From Terriglobia bacterium (GTDB lineage: Bacteria; Acidobacteriota; Terriglobia; UBA7540), in the NCBI GenBank assembly GCA_035712365.1, contig DASTAW010000012.1:1-32401 (forward strand): a DNA stretch of 32,401 bases. Reading direction: 5' to 3'. The notes beneath the pieces are model-generated. The model was not told where the DNA came from. It searched no databases and saw only the letters and a list, made by a program, of their open reading frames with translations. Each line of letters opens with the position of its first letter. Position 1 is the first letter of the stretch. Of the stretch, positions 31,043 through 32,401 are shown piece by piece. The position numbers were made by a program, and so were the translations under genes.

Positions 31043-31513
31043 ATGAAGGGAAACGCAGCCGTTATCGACGCTCTCCAAAAGGCTTTAAGCGAAGAGTTGA
31101 TGGCCATCAGCCAGTACTTTCTCCACGGCGAGATGCAGAGCAACTGGGGGTACAAACACCTCTATGCCGAAATCAAGAAGCAGGCGATCGGCGAAATGAA
31201 ACACGCCGAAGCCCTCATCGAGCGCATCATCTTCCTCGAAGGGATCCCCAACCTGAATGACTTCCCGAAACTCCGGGTCGGAAAGACCGTCCAACAGCAG
31301 CTCCAGAACGATCTGGTGCTCGAAAAAGAAGCCGTTGTGGAATACAACAAGTACATCGCGCTCGCTCGCAAGGAAGGTGATAACACCTCAGCCGATCTCT
31401 TCGAGGCCCTCCTTAAAGACGAGGAAGACCACGTCGATTTCCTCGAAGCCCAGCTCGACTTGATCGAACAAGTGGGCCTGCAAAATTACCTCAGCCAGCA
31501 ATTGCATGGCTGA
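31043..31513 (+). CDS. bfr: Bacterioferritin
   Basis: Bacterioferritin forms a 24-subunit, heme-containing iron-storage shell in the cytoplasm. The 156-residue protein starts MKGNAAVIDALQKALSEEL (ATG at 31043; AAGGAG 10 nt upstream). All ferroxidase ligands are present at their standard positions: Glu18, Glu51, His54, Glu94, Glu127 and His130, and Met52 is in place for heme at the two-fold axis. Sequence blocks QYFLHGEMQSNWG, EMKHAEALIERIIFLEGIPNL and LKDEEDHVDFLEAQL are typical. No bacterioferritin-associated ferredoxin gene is adjacent. A second ferritin-type protein, exported, is at 544-1320, so iron may be handled in two compartments. No Fur box could be made out in the 81-bp gap upstream. 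Confidence 0.96.
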   Translation: MKGNAAVIDALQKALSEELMAISQYFLHGEMQSNWGYKHLYAEIKKQAIGEMKHAEALIERIIFLEGIPNLNDFPKLRVGKTVQQQLQNDLVLEKEAVVEYNKYIALARKEGDNTSADLFEALLKDEEDHVDFLEAQLDLIEQVGLQNYLSQQLHG

Positions 31514-31578
31514 TCGCTCCATCGGCAAAGGTCGACGGGGCTTCCCAATTGAAATCAAGCAGCTCGATCTTGAATCGT

Positions 31579-31596
31579 AGGGCCCCCTCAGGCCCT
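31579..31596 (+). terminator. Hairpin downstream of bfr
   Basis: AGGGCC, loop ccctca, GGCCCT is a perfect 6-bp stem 66 nt past the bfr stop. It lacks a T tract, so it is at best a weak intrinsic terminator. Confidence 0.35.
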
Positions 31597-31679
31597 GTGG
31601 TGCTTCTGACCTGAATTGGCAACTCAATACCGCTTAGTGATTGCAGCATTAGCGGGAAGCACGGCTAATAGCAAATCTC

Positions 31680-32401
31680 ATGCCGCAACAACCCTATCAG
31701 GTGTTTAAGATCCAGCAAGAATGGGTTTTGGAGCCCGAGGCCCTGGGCAGCAAAGAGAAGTTTTGGTATCAGGAGAACGACAAGGGATCGGAGTGGCTCT
31801 TCAAGTACCCCCAAGAAAACACTGGTCAACATTGGGCAGAAAAGATCGCAGCGGAGGTAGCGGCTAGCCTGGGAATTCTTCATGCCCGGGTTGAGTTGGC
31901 TGCCTTCGGGGATTCACACGGATCCGCTACCGAGTCGTTCACGCGCCGCGGTCGGAGTCTTTTTCATGGCAATCAGATTCTGGCAGGTAGGGTCCTAGGG
32001 TACGACCCGGATAAAGCATTCCGGCAGTCTGACCACACACTGACGAATATCTTCGCGGCAATCGACAGCGCTTTCGTTACTCAGTGGAGCGCACGCAAGG
32101 CGAAGATGCTATTCGCCGGATACCTCGTATTCGATGCCCTGATCGGGAACACTGATCGTCACCATGAAAACTGGGGCGTTCTGATCAAACAAGTGGGGAA
32201 CCAATGGGCAGGGATTCTTGCACCCACTTTCGACCATGCATCCTCGCTCGGGCGTGAACTCGGGGATTCCGCCGATGGCCCTTGTCGTGAACGATTTCTC
32301 CGTGAAAAACGTGTGGGTGCCTACTCGGAAAAAGCGCATGGAGGCATCTTCTGGGACAACTCAGACAGGCGGGGTACGAGTCCGTTGGAGCTAGCGCGAC
32401 G
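31680..32401 (+). CDS. HipA-like kinase-fold protein, partial (runs off the right edge)
   Basis: Translation from the ATG at 31680 stays open for 240 codons to the window end. The visible part has the HipA kinase motifs: a nucleotide-binding Lys in LFKY (Lys42), ALIGNTDRHHENWGVL (153-168) with catalytic Asp159 and Asn164, and APTFDHASSL (181-190) with metal-binding Asp185. The spacing of these residues matches HipA (Asp309, Asn314, Asp332 in E. coli). The N-terminal part (EWVLEPEALGSKEKFWYQ, then TGQHWAEKIAAEVAASLGI) is unlike the HipA N-domain, so this is a stand-alone HipA-like family. HipA phosphorylates a tRNA synthetase and is toxic unless bound by HipB; no HipB-type gene precedes this one, only 166 bp of non-coding DNA. 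No strong ribosome site is seen. The partner, if any, may lie beyond the window. Confidence 0.8.
   Translation, partial: MPQQPYQVFKIQQEWVLEPEALGSKEKFWYQENDKGSEWLFKYPQENTGQHWAEKIAAEVAASLGILHARVELAAFGDSHGSATESFTRRGRSLFHGNQILAGRVLGYDPDKAFRQSDHTLTNIFAAIDSAFVTQWSARKAKMLFAGYLVFDALIGNTDRHHENWGVLIKQVGNQWAGILAPTFDHASSLGRELGDSADGPCRERFLREKRVGAYSEKAHGGIFWDNSDRRGTSPLELAR

Noticed and set aside
1-32401. CRISPR array, tRNA, rRNA or riboswitch
   Set aside because: No regularly spaced direct repeats, no tRNA T-loop or cloverleaf, and no known riboswitch core was seen in the gaps read; the repeats present are hairpin elements.

Overview
The window looks like a chromosomal segment of a GC-rich soil or sediment bacterium, most likely Acidobacteriota. 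This is an inference from gene content: Tat-exported TIM-barrel and amidohydrolase proteins, a PQQ dehydrogenase paired with a diheme cytochrome c, a very long TPR protein, and many small hairpin repeats between genes. No rRNA, tRNA or CRISPR array was seen.

Layout. Positions 1-16310 are almost entirely minus-strand accessory genes separated by repeat-rich gaps. In descending transcription units they are: a Tat-exported isomerase-like TIM barrel and an amidohydrolase joined by an ATGA overlap (16310-14476); an unrecognised two-gene cassette of a possible ADP-ribosyltransferase-like protein and a J-domain protein (14158-11104); a diheme cytochrome c and a PQQ dehydrogenase, again with an ATGA overlap (10793-8290); a seven-bladed propeller lectin (7522-5687); a secreted Ig-domain protein (5445-4228); an OLD-family ATPase/nuclease (3737-1770); a Tat-exported ferritin-like protein (1320-544); and the first 20 codons of an IS110-family transposase at the left edge.

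Positions 16541-25273 are mostly housekeeping: tilS and ftsH (plus strand), a frameshifted HpcH/HpaI aldolase, a ThiE/TenI protein, a small membrane protein, an 820-residue TPR protein, and greA. Positions 25315-32401 hold an M48 metalloprotease, a one-TM hypothetical protein, a glucose-dehydrogenase-like enzyme followed 4 bp later by a small PUA/EVE-like protein, a zinc-ribbon/PspC protein, a HAMP-only membrane sensor, bacterioferritin, and a HipA-like kinase that runs off the right edge.

The most interesting signals are: (i) a family of about 42-nt two-hairpin repeats, six copies, with compensatory base changes that support a conserved fold; (ii) three larger doublet-hairpin elements bounded by GTAG/GTGG...CTAC inverted ends; (iii) the J-domain/possible ART-like cassette as a candidate undescribed system; (iv) scattered defence-like genes (OLD nuclease, HipA-like kinase, IS110); and (v) a one-base frameshift that breaks the aldolase.
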